Shown here: piece after piece, positions 1-8,803 of the stretch | Numbering within the stretch: position 1 is the stretch's first letter | Layout: each line of letters opens with the position of its first letter | Source: an uncultured Clostridia bacterium | Lineage (GTDB): Bacteria; Bacillota; Clostridia; UBA1381 | Direction of reading: 5' to 3' | DNA: 48,360 bases | Assembly: GCA_934487205.1 (NCBI GenBank) | Contig: CAKSRS010000010.1 | Coordinates: forward strand, 1-48,360 | Notes under the pieces: generated by a model | What the model saw: the letters and a program-made list of their open reading frames with translations, nothing else | The model's database searches: none | What the model was told of the DNA's origin: nothing | Translations under genes and position numbers: made by a program

Positions 1-1
1 C

Positions 2-2200
2 GATGCGGGTCTTAAAGTTTCGGTTGCATTTACCGAAAGCCCGGCATGGGCAGTAGAGAGAGGGTACTATTTTGCTGATTTGACCGACGCATACAACCTG
101 TATTATAATGCGGCAAAAGATTATGCCGGGGACATAGATATGTGGGAGTGTTGGAACGAAGAAGATACAGCGTTTGCATCAGAGCCCGCTGATGAATATT
201 CCGCATTTATGAAAACGATGGCAATAGCTATTGCAGATTCAAATCCCGGGACATTAAAGTGTAATGGCGGATTTGCAAATCATCCGGCGCAAACACCGTT
301 CCATGATTTATGTATGCAAAACGGATTGATAGACTACATGGACGTATATAATTATCATGGCTATGGCTCAAAAACGGCTCTTGATAATTTGCCTGAGTAT
401 AATAATAAGGCTGTAGAGGAAAATATGAATTTGGTTTACGGATACGGTCATGATAGCGGAATTCCGACATGGATTACCGAAGGCGGTATGGCGCGTGATG
501 TCAATCATGCAGAGGGACAGATTGCGGAGATGAAATGGCAGCGGAAAAAGGAAGCGGCGCAGGCGTCTGTCATAAATGTAGTGCAGTCTCTTTCAAGAGG
601 AACGGGAAAGCATTTCTGGTTCATTTTGGGTCCATATGTGGAGACGGAAAATGAGTTCGGCATGTTCAATATAGAAAATCAGCCGCACCCTATATATGCA
701 TCTTACGCAAATCTTATTTATCAGCTCAGAAAAGGTAAGTATATGGGCAAGGTTTCGGGACTTGAGCTTGGGGCGGAAGGACACATTTTCAATAACGGCG
801 ACCATGATGTTGCGGTTGTGTGGGCAGATCATGCTGCAACATTTTCACCCAAAACGATGGGAAAATACAAAATAGTCGATATTATGGGAAACGAAAGAAG
901 TGCTTCATACGGCGATAGTATTACAATTTCCAAATATCCTGTATACATACACTTTGAAGGCGATGCAAGTCTTGATGATTATATGCCCAGAGAGCATAAC
1001 ATTAAAGAGTTGACGCCGAAAACATTTACTGCTGCACAAAAAGTAGTAATGTGTCAGCGTTTTTACGGCGAAAACTATAATACGCCGAGAACGGACGGGT
1101 ATTCCATAACCGGCGGAAACCGGGATAATGCGTTTAATCTTGAAGTATATAACTATAACGATACACCTGTAACGGCAACAATCAAAGGAACACCGGAAGT
1201 TTCGGGGTATTATTTTGAGGAATCGGAAAAAACCATTACCGTTCCCGCAAAGTCAAGGGGAGTTCTTGAATTTAATCTAAAAGCAAATGAAAGCGTAAAG
1301 TATGATGTAACGAGTTTTTTGAGGTTTGATGGAGTTATAGGAGAAGAAAAAATGTCTCCCAGTGTGTCAAGGATTATTGCTGTATCCCCCTACCGTGTTG
1401 AGCCGGACGAATTGTTTGACGCTTCGCAAGATGCATCAAAGTGGAATACAACAAACTGTGATGAAGCAACAAAGATATATGCGACTAATACGTCTGACGG
1501 AAAGGGTGTGGATTTCAGATTTGAGCTGAGCGGAAATGCATGGGCATATCCGAAGTTTGATGTAGCAGATGCGGGAGTTCTTGCAGATACAACGGGACTT
1601 TGTTTCGATGTGGAAAGCGATAAAACCGCGATTGCATTCGGCATGAATGTGTTTATTGATTTTGTTGACGGCAGAAGATATTTTCTCGGAAATAATAACT
1701 TTATGGACGTTCGAGAAGGAAAGTTCCAGATAAAAGTTCCGTGGACGAAATTTGTAATGTTTTCAAGTCCGCTTGGTGCATTGGTTGATATAAGAACATT
1801 TGATCCGACCTTGATACAACAAATCGAAATCGGTGGTAACAGAAAAGCCGGTACAGGCCCTAATCCCAGATATACAATAAGCAATGTCGGTTATTATACG
1901 GCGGATTTTGAACTTTCAACATCAAAGACCGCAAGTATTGAAATTTTCGGCATAAAGGACGGCGATGTGTTTAAACAAGGCGAGCTTCCCCATGTAAGCG
2001 CAGTATGGAACGAAAATCTCGAATATGAAGAAATCGGCGTGATGTTCGGTGATAAGGATTATGATAAATTTACTGTTGAGGGTAATTCAATGTCAATAGA
2101 TGTATCGGAACTTAAGAGAGGGTATTACAGAATGATGGTATACGCCAAAACAAAAATGGGGTATATGCACAGGAGTTATCTGAGTTTCGGCGTTGAATGA
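2..2200 (+). CDS. Clan GH-A glycoside hydrolase, 5'-truncated by window edge
   Basis: The reading frame is open from base 2, so the gene begins upstream; 732 codons are visible. A TIM-barrel glycosidase core is recognisable: WNEED (Glu codon 158-160) fits the acid/base on strand 4, and WITEGG (Glu codon 479-481) fits the nucleophile on strand 7, 107 residues later. The paralogue at 3954-7106 has the same two motifs with the identical 107-residue spacing and shares FASE, YNYH and GTxKHF-type motifs. After the barrel (to about visible residue 245) come beta-rich, probably carbohydrate-binding, domains. The missing N-terminus probably held a signal peptide and a binding module, as in the paralogue. 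It is the first visible gene of a close-packed operon. The exact GH family (GH39- or GH5-like) and substrate cannot be assigned by eye. Confidence 0.75.
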   Translation, partial: DAGLKVSVAFTESPAWAVERGYYFADLTDAYNLYYNAAKDYAGDIDMWECWNEEDTAFASEPADEYSAFMKTMAIAIADSNPGTLKCNGGFANHPAQTPFHDLCMQNGLIDYMDVYNYHGYGSKTALDNLPEYNNKAVEENMNLVYGYGHDSGIPTWITEGGMARDVNHAEGQIAEMKWQRKKEAAQASVINVVQSLSRGTGKHFWFILGPYVETENEFGMFNIENQPHPIYASYANLIYQLRKGKYMGKVSGLELGAEGHIFNNGDHDVAVVWADHAATFSPKTMGKYKIVDIMGNERSASYGDSITISKYPVYIHFEGDASLDDYMPREHNIKELTPKTFTAAQKVVMCQRFYGENYNTPRTDGYSITGGNRDNAFNLEVYNYNDTPVTATIKGTPEVSGYYFEESEKTITVPAKSRGVLEFNLKANESVKYDVTSFLRFDGVIGEEKMSPSVSRIIAVSPYRVEPDELFDASQDASKWNTTNCDEATKIYATNTSDGKGVDFRFELSGNAWAYPKFDVADAGVLADTTGLCFDVESDKTAIAFGMNVFIDFVDGRRYFLGNNNFMDVREGKFQIKVPWTKFVMFSSPLGALVDIRTFDPTLIQQIEIGGNRKAGTGPNPRYTISNVGYYTADFELSTSKTASIEIFGIKDGDVFKQGELPHVSAVWNENLEYEEIGVMFGDKDYDKFTVEGNSMSIDVSELKRGYYRMMVYAKTKMGYMHRSYLSFGVE

Positions 2201-2217
2201 TTCCCGATGGAGGAGTA

Positions 2218-3933
2218 ATGAGAAAAATAGTTATTTTTATGATTGTGTTTCTGTCGGCAATTTCCTTTAACACCGCCTTCGCAAAGGACTTTGTATCTAC
2301 GGAATGTATTGATGACGGTAACGGAAAAACAATCAGCTTTGAATGGTATAATGACAAAAGAGGTAAATACACAGTCAGTTTTCCCGCGGCATTGCAGGAG
2401 GATAATGATGTCTTGATAAAAGTAAACAATTCGGAAAAAATCAGGATAGCGGATATTACCAAAACTTACGCAATGTGTTTTGATGAGGGGTTAAATAAGG
2501 TAGAACTTTTTTCAGCAGGTCGGATATTGGCGGAATATATCCGATTAGAGTATATCACAGATATTGCGGATACTTCGGTACATATAGAAAGCAATGAATT
2601 TACATTCGTGAGCGGGGAAAATTTCTATAATGATAATTACGGCAGTGACCTGTCAAACGGGGATATTGATGTTTTCCGCCAATGGTTCACTTCGCCCGAG
2701 GTGCACTATGCAATATATGCGCCAATTGGCGGGGAATATACGCTTGAGGCGGCGATGTCGCAGCTTGGTGTTGATTTTACATCGGATATAGAAATCAATA
2801 TAAACGGCGCAAAGTATGAGATGACAACGGACAAGGTCACGCTGGTATCGCACCTTATAAATGCAAAAGACCCGTTACTTTATAAGCGATACCGATACAA
2901 CGCCACTGTTACGCTGAACGGGGGGATAAATTATGTGATAGTAAAAGCTATTGAACCTGTTATAAATTCGTCTCAATATCTTTTTCACATAGATTGCATT
3001 GACTTTGACTTTACGGAGGAAACAGTTGAAGTAAAGACCGGACAGTCGGAGATGAGTACAAAGGAATATACGGCAGAATTTAACGGCAGCAGCAGTTATT
3101 ATGTAGAATTTGTGATGCAGTCTTTCAATCCTATGGAGACCGATATCGCCAAAGCGGGCTTTTCGGCGGACGGCAGCGAATTTACGATATTGAGCAAGGG
3201 AACGCTTGCAAATTCTTATTCAGACAGCAATATTGAAATAGTCGATGAGTGGGTTGAAGACGGAGTGGTATATGGGCGATACAGGCTTAAGGATATATTG
3301 TTTTCGGGCGGGAAATTTTTTGTACGGACCTATGAAGATAAGGTTTATATAGAAAAACTGGTGTTTGTACCGGTTATAGATGAACTTTATGATGTCAAAG
3401 TAAATGCGGAAAAATCCATATTGCTGCCGTTTGAAGAAACAAATATAAAAATATTTGCAAAAAATTCCGATGGCGGTACGATTAATACCAATCTCCTGCG
3501 GCAGACGGATATGTTTACCTTCAGAAGTTCGGACAGCAATATAATCGATGTTGATGCAAACGGGTCGGTAAAGGCAAAAAACAGCGGAATGGCATATGTT
3601 GACGTAACTGTCGGGGAAAATGTGTTCCGGCTGAAGTTCACGGTTTATACCGAAAGCAGAGGATTTACCGTTTGTGATGCATATAAAGAGGGCGGAATGG
3701 TGAAGATTAAGCTGCTTGCACCTGTCAGGAGTGTAGATACAAGCTATATAATGTATATAGCCGAATATGAAGATAATACTCTGACAAATATCAAAGGGAA
3801 AAAAATAAACGGACTCGGCGGTGGGCAAGTGACATTTTACAGCGTACCTCATTTCGGCGGTGCCGTCAAGATCATATCGCTTAAGGGCATAGATGATTTG
3901 GCACCGATGATGGAAGTAATTGAAATAAAATAA
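2218..3933 (+). CDS. Secreted multi-domain beta-sandwich protein (CBM-like plus BIG2-like)
   Basis: The 571-residue protein starts at ATG 2218, preceded by GGAGGAG at 2209-2215. An in-frame ATG at 2197 overlaps the previous stop codon but has no suitable ribosome site. A signal peptide is visible (MRKIVIFMIVFLSAISF, cleavage near AFA-KD). Residues about 25-270 and 275-390 look like galactose-binding or carbohydrate-binding beta-sandwiches. Residues about 395-490 resemble a bacterial Ig-like (BIG2) domain, with the typical SSDSNIIDVDANGSVKAKNS pattern. No catalytic motif was found. Sitting between two paralogous glycosidases, it is probably an accessory substrate-binding or spacer protein at the cell surface. 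Function is inferred only from context. Confidence 0.7.
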   Translation: MRKIVIFMIVFLSAISFNTAFAKDFVSTECIDDGNGKTISFEWYNDKRGKYTVSFPAALQEDNDVLIKVNNSEKIRIADITKTYAMCFDEGLNKVELFSAGRILAEYIRLEYITDIADTSVHIESNEFTFVSGENFYNDNYGSDLSNGDIDVFRQWFTSPEVHYAIYAPIGGEYTLEAAMSQLGVDFTSDIEININGAKYEMTTDKVTLVSHLINAKDPLLYKRYRYNATVTLNGGINYVIVKAIEPVINSSQYLFHIDCIDFDFTEETVEVKTGQSEMSTKEYTAEFNGSSSYYVEFVMQSFNPMETDIAKAGFSADGSEFTILSKGTLANSYSDSNIEIVDEWVEDGVVYGRYRLKDILFSGGKFFVRTYEDKVYIEKLVFVPVIDELYDVKVNAEKSILLPFEETNIKIFAKNSDGGTINTNLLRQTDMFTFRSSDSNIIDVDANGSVKAKNSGMAYVDVTVGENVFRLKFTVYTESRGFTVCDAYKEGGMVKIKLLAPVRSVDTSYIMYIAEYEDNTLTNIKGKKINGLGGGQVTFYSVPHFGGAVKIISLKGIDDLAPMMEVIEIK

Positions 3934-3953
3934 GCATACGAGGAGTGATGGTA

Positions 3954-6900
3954 TTGAAACGAATATTTATATTAATAGCGATCCTTATGCTTTTTTGCGT
4001 CGGTGTGAAGGCTGAAGAAATTGTTATTGAGGCAGAAAATTATAATCAAATTAACTTTATGCCTTTAATAAGCGGTGATGAAAATGCTGTTCTTACGCTG
4101 TCAAAAACATGGCGGGAGGGAACGGAGTTCAGAATTTTGTATGAATTTTCCGCAGAACACGGCGGCGGATATGAGCTCAGCGCTGTTACAAGTCCTATAG
4201 ACAGTGTGTTTACCAGTAATTTTATGTTCAGCATAAACGGTGGTGAGTTTGTAAAGTCGGGTGATGTTTTCAAAAAAACAGGAACGGCATCGACGGAATA
4301 TATCGGAAATTCTTATATCTATACTTTCGGGATAGTAGAAATAAAAGAGGGAAAAAATACCATAGAAATTCTTGTAAATGAACCAAGAGAGTCCGATGGT
4401 GCTATGGCGGTTTTTTACATGGACTACATAACGCTGACGAAAAGAGACTATGAATTTTATGATTTTGTTCCCTTATGTGCGGCGTCCGTATTTGAAGAAA
4501 AAGATGACGTTGAATTTAACGTCATTTTTACCGATTGTCCGAAGGAGACAACGGAATACGCTCTTACGGTTAAAAATTATTATCATAAAATAACAGGCGT
4601 ATACAAATTTATTGTTGGTGATGATGAATTTTCAAAGACAGTAAATATCGGAAAATATCCGTGCGGGTGGTACAGCGTCAGCGTCGTACGGGGCGATAAG
4701 GTTATATATGCGGGGTCATTCAGCGTCGTACATGACAGCGAGGGAAGGAAACATTCCGAAAAAATTGCGGCGGATTTTGCAAGTTTTCATCTTGTTGATA
4801 CGGGTAAGACAGATGTTGAGCGGCTTGCACGTGCTGTCAGGCTTGCCGGTATAAATACAGTACGCGAAAGATATTATTGGGGGGATTATGAAAGCAGCCC
4901 GGGCAGTTATAATGATTATATGCAGAGCTATAATAATTCAACATTGCAAAACGCGGGGCTTGATGTGATAAATATGTTTTGTGATACGCCGTCATGGTCA
5001 GAGAGCACAGGATATTTAAGCGATAATTTGTTTGATGTATACAATTTTCAAAAGGACTATGCTGCAACATTAAAAGGGAAGGTAGATATCATGGAAGTAT
5101 GGAATGAAGAAGACACCTCCTTTGCAAGTGAAACTGCCGACAGATTTTCAAGCTTTTTTAAGGCGGCAGCGATAGGAATATATGACGGAAATCCCGATAT
5201 GAAGAAAACCTTTGGAGGATTTGCGCACTCTCCGCTTGAAACGGACTATATGGATTTTTGCATGATGAATGATATCATGGAATACGCCGATATATATAAT
5301 TATCATTCGTATGCGGCGGGCGGTGATGATTATGATAATCCCCCGTCAATGAAAAAAGAAGATTTGAGAGCACATTGCAATGTGCTGTCCGCATACGGTT
5401 ATGAAAACCGAGATGTGTGGGTTACCGAAGGCGGAATAGCCTTGAACAATGCACAGGAACGCGGAAGGAAAGTTCAGGCAAGAGCCGCGGTTATAAATAA
5501 TGTTGAATCGCTCGCAAACGGCACAGATAAACATTTTTTCTTTGTTATTCCTCAGTATTTGGAATCGGGCAGGGAATTTGGCGTGTTTGATAAAAATTTA
5601 AACCCTTCCACCGCATATACGGCGCTTGAAAATCTGATTTATTATATCGGAAATGCGGAATATAAGGGTATTTTAGATAATTTAAGAACCGGACAGAGCG
5701 GTTATTTATTCAATAATGGTGAAAACGATGTTGCAATATTATGGTCTGAAGAAAGTTCATATGCGCAGCTTTTTTCCGACGACGCGGTAACTGTTGTTGA
5801 TATGGTAGGTATAAAGAAGAAAATCGCGCCGGTGAACGGTATTATAAATATCCCAACAGGCGCTGATCCGCAATTTGTAATATTAAACGGCGAATATAAT
5901 GCAGAGCACTGTTTGAAAAAACATACTTCTGAAAAGGAAGGGACAGCTGTAATAGATGATGCAAAAAAAATCGTAATTCAACAAACTTTTGAGGATAAAA
6001 ACTGCGTGGACGAAAAAATAAAGGGATACCTGGTGTTGAAGGGTGAAAGTAATGAGTGCAGAGTGACTATATATAATTTCAGCGATTCAATTCAATCCGG
6101 AATAATACAGGCAACTGTTTCAGATGGATTTACACTCGACAGTTACAGGAAAAAAGTCACGATACTTCCCAAGAAAAGCTGCGATATAACATTTGCCGTC
6201 AGCGTAGATGACGAAACAACAGAGACGGTGACGGGTTTTCTTAAAATAAACGGTGTTATGGGCGGAAAAGCAATTACCCAAAGTGCGTCATATATAAGAT
6301 ATTACCCCGCAGAAAACATAGCTGCAGCGGGATATTTTGAAGAAGCTCAGAACCCCGATGCGTGGTATACCTACAAATCCACTGACGATGGGACGGTTAC
6401 CGTTACATCGCCCGGGGACGGAATACTTCGGTTTGATGTGGCGCTCGGGAACGGCTCGTGGAGTTATCCGCCGTTTAAGGTGGAAAATGCGGAAAAACTG
6501 ATCGGTTCCGACGGAATTATCTTTACGGTAGGTGCAGATGCACGTTTAAACAAAACTGTTTTGCACACAAATGTTATTATGAAGGACGGAAGAAAATATT
6601 TCGAGGGCAATTCTATGGGTAAAACCATAAAGAGCGGCTGGACACAGTATCACGTATCGTGGGATGATATGGTCAGACTGCATCTGCCACCGGGCGTCGA
6701 TCCGGATTTGGAGTTTTCGGTTTCCGATATAGCGTACATATCCATTGGAGTTAATCTGAGCGGAGACAAAAACATAAGCTATATGGTAAAAGATATAGGC
6801 TGGTATAATTCTGATGGTTCGGATTGCGTGCCGTTTGAAAAAATAACCATCGGAGACGGGACGGAAGAAATAACATGCATGCAGGGTGAAATAAAAGATA

Positions 6901-7106
6901 TAGCGGTAAATCTGCCGTCAAAAGATGAAATAGTAAATATAAATGTATTTCTTTCGGGCGGCAGATATAATAAATACACTCAAACGGAAAATATGCTGAA
7001 TATAAATACGGAAACTTTGGAAAAAGGTTGTTATTTATTGCTTGTAACAGCCGAAAATAAAGACGGATACATATATAAAAAATCGATAGCTTTAAACATA
7101 AAATAG
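3954..7106 (+). CDS. Secreted clan GH-A glycoside hydrolase with N-terminal CBM-like domain
   Basis: The start is probably TTG 3954, eight bases after AGGAG (3941-3945); ATG 3948 sits only two bases from that site. The protein is about 1050 residues. Residues 1-20 are a signal peptide. About 22-165 form a CBM6/35-like domain beginning IVIEAENYNQ. A beta domain follows, then the TIM barrel at about 270-570, with acid/base Glu385 (VWNEED) and nucleophile Glu492 (WVTEGG). C-terminal beta-sandwich domains run from 580 to 1050. It is a paralogue of the enzyme at 2-2200, including the C-terminal domain with a GSWSYPPF-type motif (compare NAWAYPKF). No SLH anchor is present, although SLH proteins are encoded immediately downstream. 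The likely role is extracellular polysaccharide or glycan hydrolysis; the specificity is unknown. Confidence 0.75.
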   Translation: MKRIFILIAILMLFCVGVKAEEIVIEAENYNQINFMPLISGDENAVLTLSKTWREGTEFRILYEFSAEHGGGYELSAVTSPIDSVFTSNFMFSINGGEFVKSGDVFKKTGTASTEYIGNSYIYTFGIVEIKEGKNTIEILVNEPRESDGAMAVFYMDYITLTKRDYEFYDFVPLCAASVFEEKDDVEFNVIFTDCPKETTEYALTVKNYYHKITGVYKFIVGDDEFSKTVNIGKYPCGWYSVSVVRGDKVIYAGSFSVVHDSEGRKHSEKIAADFASFHLVDTGKTDVERLARAVRLAGINTVRERYYWGDYESSPGSYNDYMQSYNNSTLQNAGLDVINMFCDTPSWSESTGYLSDNLFDVYNFQKDYAATLKGKVDIMEVWNEEDTSFASETADRFSSFFKAAAIGIYDGNPDMKKTFGGFAHSPLETDYMDFCMMNDIMEYADIYNYHSYAAGGDDYDNPPSMKKEDLRAHCNVLSAYGYENRDVWVTEGGIALNNAQERGRKVQARAAVINNVESLANGTDKHFFFVIPQYLESGREFGVFDKNLNPSTAYTALENLIYYIGNAEYKGILDNLRTGQSGYLFNNGENDVAILWSEESSYAQLFSDDAVTVVDMVGIKKKIAPVNGIINIPTGADPQFVILNGEYNAEHCLKKHTSEKEGTAVIDDAKKIVIQQTFEDKNCVDEKIKGYLVLKGESNECRVTIYNFSDSIQSGIIQATVSDGFTLDSYRKKVTILPKKSCDITFAVSVDDETTETVTGFLKINGVMGGKAITQSASYIRYYPAENIAAAGYFEEAQNPDAWYTYKSTDDGTVTVTSPGDGILRFDVALGNGSWSYPPFKVENAEKLIGSDGIIFTVGADARLNKTVLHTNVIMKDGRKYFEGNSMGKTIKSGWTQYHVSWDDMVRLHLPPGVDPDLEFSVSDIAYISIGVNLSGDKNISYMVKDIGWYNSDGSDCVPFEKITIGDGTEEITCMQGEIKDIAVNLPSKDEIVNINVFLSGGRYNKYTQTENMLNINTETLEKGCYLLLVTAENKDGYIYKKSIALNIK

Positions 7107-7123
7107 AAAGGGATATCAGAAAT

Positions 7124-8788
7124 ATGATGAAAAAAATTGTGATAACAGCGGCGCTGATAATGCTTGTTTCGGGTAAAGTATATGCTTCCGGGGGGATAGA
7201 GTGCGATCTCAGACGAGATGCGGATACCGGTGCTGTTGATGTTATTATTCGGCTTGATGAAGTCAAAAAGGGTACAGCGGCGGCAGTAAGAGTGGAAAAC
7301 GGAAACGGGGAGCTGGTATATGCAAAGCAGGGATATTTTGACGGCGAAGGCAAATATGAAATATCGTATATAAATAAAGATCAGACCGGAGAGTACACGC
7401 TGTACTATGCCGCGCCGCGCCTGGGATACAACGATAGTACCGAATTCTGCATTATGACAGATAGTCTGAAAGAAACAATACTCAGAAGATACAGAGAGTG
7501 TGTTGAAAATAAGGACGCTGAGGGAATAAGAACTATTATCGAAACTTACGGCGAGCATCTTCTTATTGATATGACGGATTTTAATGCGCTCAGGGACGGA
7601 ACGGCAGTATATGACTTTATGGCTCATGATACGGGTATTACGATAGAGACTGCAAAGTCGATAAAAGACGCTTTTTACGGCGCCGTAATTGTTAACGCAA
7701 TTAAAGAGGACAGGCGGGCTGATGTTTACAAAAGATTTCTTTACAATGCAGAATACAGCGTGTTGAATACGGACAGTGTTCCTATGGGTAATAAAAAGAA
7801 TATGTTTGAGGAGGCGGAAAGCGATCTTCAGGGGTATGTACTCGGCGCCGCGGTTGAAAAACAATATAACAGCGCGGCAGAGCTTACACCGACTCTTACA
7901 TTCCTGATGTTGTCTGAAAGTATTAAAAATGCCGTACAGTGGTCGGATATCTATCCCGCACTCAAAAAATATGCGGACGCGGGCTTGCTGCACATCACTT
8001 TTGACGGATATAATAAACTGAAGGATTCGTCAAAAGTTGATATGGAACTTAAGGGCAGGGAATTTCTTTCATATGAGCAAATTGAGCAGGCATTTAATTC
8101 AGCGGTAAATAAATATAATGTGACGCCGCCGACGCCATCGTCGGGCTCGGGCGGGGGAGGCTCGGGAAAGGTGATACAGAGCGTAGCGAAACCGGAACCT
8201 GCGGAAAAAACGGACGAAACACCGCATGAAACTATGTTTACAGACCTTCAGGGCGAATATATATGGGCGGCAGAAGCTGTTGATTATCTTGTGTCAAAAG
8301 GTATAATCAGCGGTATGGGGGATAACACTTTTGCCCCTTCGGACAGCCTTACCCGCGAACAGGTGAGTACAATAATTGCACGCACACGTAAACTTGACAT
8401 TGAAGGAAAGTCATCATCATTTGCCGATGTGCCGAATGACAGGTGGAGTTATCCTTATGTATCAGCGGTATATGAAGAAGGGCTTATGGTAGGATTTTCA
8501 GAAGATAATTTCGGAGCAGTCAATTCCATAACGAGAGCGGAATATGCCGTGATTATGAAAAGGCTCATAGACCTTTACGAGGTGACACTTACCGAAGCAA
8601 CCAAGATTGACTTATATGATGACCAAGCGGAAATTCCTTCATGGGCAGCGGATTCCGCAGAATACCTTAAAAAGACAGGACTTATGCTGGCAGCGGCAGG
8701 GAATGAATTCAGACCGAATGAGGCTGTAACGAGAGCGGAGGCCTGCGACGTGTTGTATAACGTTTTGTCGGCGATAATGTACGAATAG
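7124..8788 (+). CDS. SLH-domain surface protein (three C-terminal SLH domains)
   Basis: The 554-residue protein has an N-terminal signal peptide (MMKKIVITAALIMLVSGKVYA). Residues about 25-330 are a domain I do not recognise, beginning with an Ig-like beta section and followed by a helical section. A Gly/Ser linker (PTPSSGSGGGGSG, about 335-348) leads to three SLH domains at about 370-425, 430-485 and 495-550, each with the characteristic TREQ/TRAE motif. SLH domains bind pyruvylated secondary cell-wall polymers, so the protein should be anchored on the cell wall. It lies 17 bases after the glycosidase gene, behind AAAGGGA at 7107, and is co-transcribed with the glycosidases. It may tether or present them, but no cohesin is visible. 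Confidence 0.85.
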   Translation: MMKKIVITAALIMLVSGKVYASGGIECDLRRDADTGAVDVIIRLDEVKKGTAAAVRVENGNGELVYAKQGYFDGEGKYEISYINKDQTGEYTLYYAAPRLGYNDSTEFCIMTDSLKETILRRYRECVENKDAEGIRTIIETYGEHLLIDMTDFNALRDGTAVYDFMAHDTGITIETAKSIKDAFYGAVIVNAIKEDRRADVYKRFLYNAEYSVLNTDSVPMGNKKNMFEEAESDLQGYVLGAAVEKQYNSAAELTPTLTFLMLSESIKNAVQWSDIYPALKKYADAGLLHITFDGYNKLKDSSKVDMELKGREFLSYEQIEQAFNSAVNKYNVTPPTPSSGSGGGGSGKVIQSVAKPEPAEKTDETPHETMFTDLQGEYIWAAEAVDYLVSKGIISGMGDNTFAPSDSLTREQVSTIIARTRKLDIEGKSSSFADVPNDRWSYPYVSAVYEEGLMVGFSEDNFGAVNSITRAEYAVIMKRLIDLYEVTLTEATKIDLYDDQAEIPSWAADSAEYLKKTGLMLAAAGNEFRPNEAVTRAEACDVLYNVLSAIMYE

Positions 8789-8803
8789 GGCGGAGGGAAA
8801 CTT

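Noticed and set aside
3220..3852. 210-residue antisense ORF over the CBM/BIG2-like gene
   Set aside because: It is a shadow frame without a ribosome site and does not resemble any family that I know.
7031..7993. 320-residue antisense ORF over the SLH gene
   Set aside because: It has no ribosome site, atypical composition (Cys, Tyr and Arg rich) and overlaps a gene with clear SLH domains and signal peptide.
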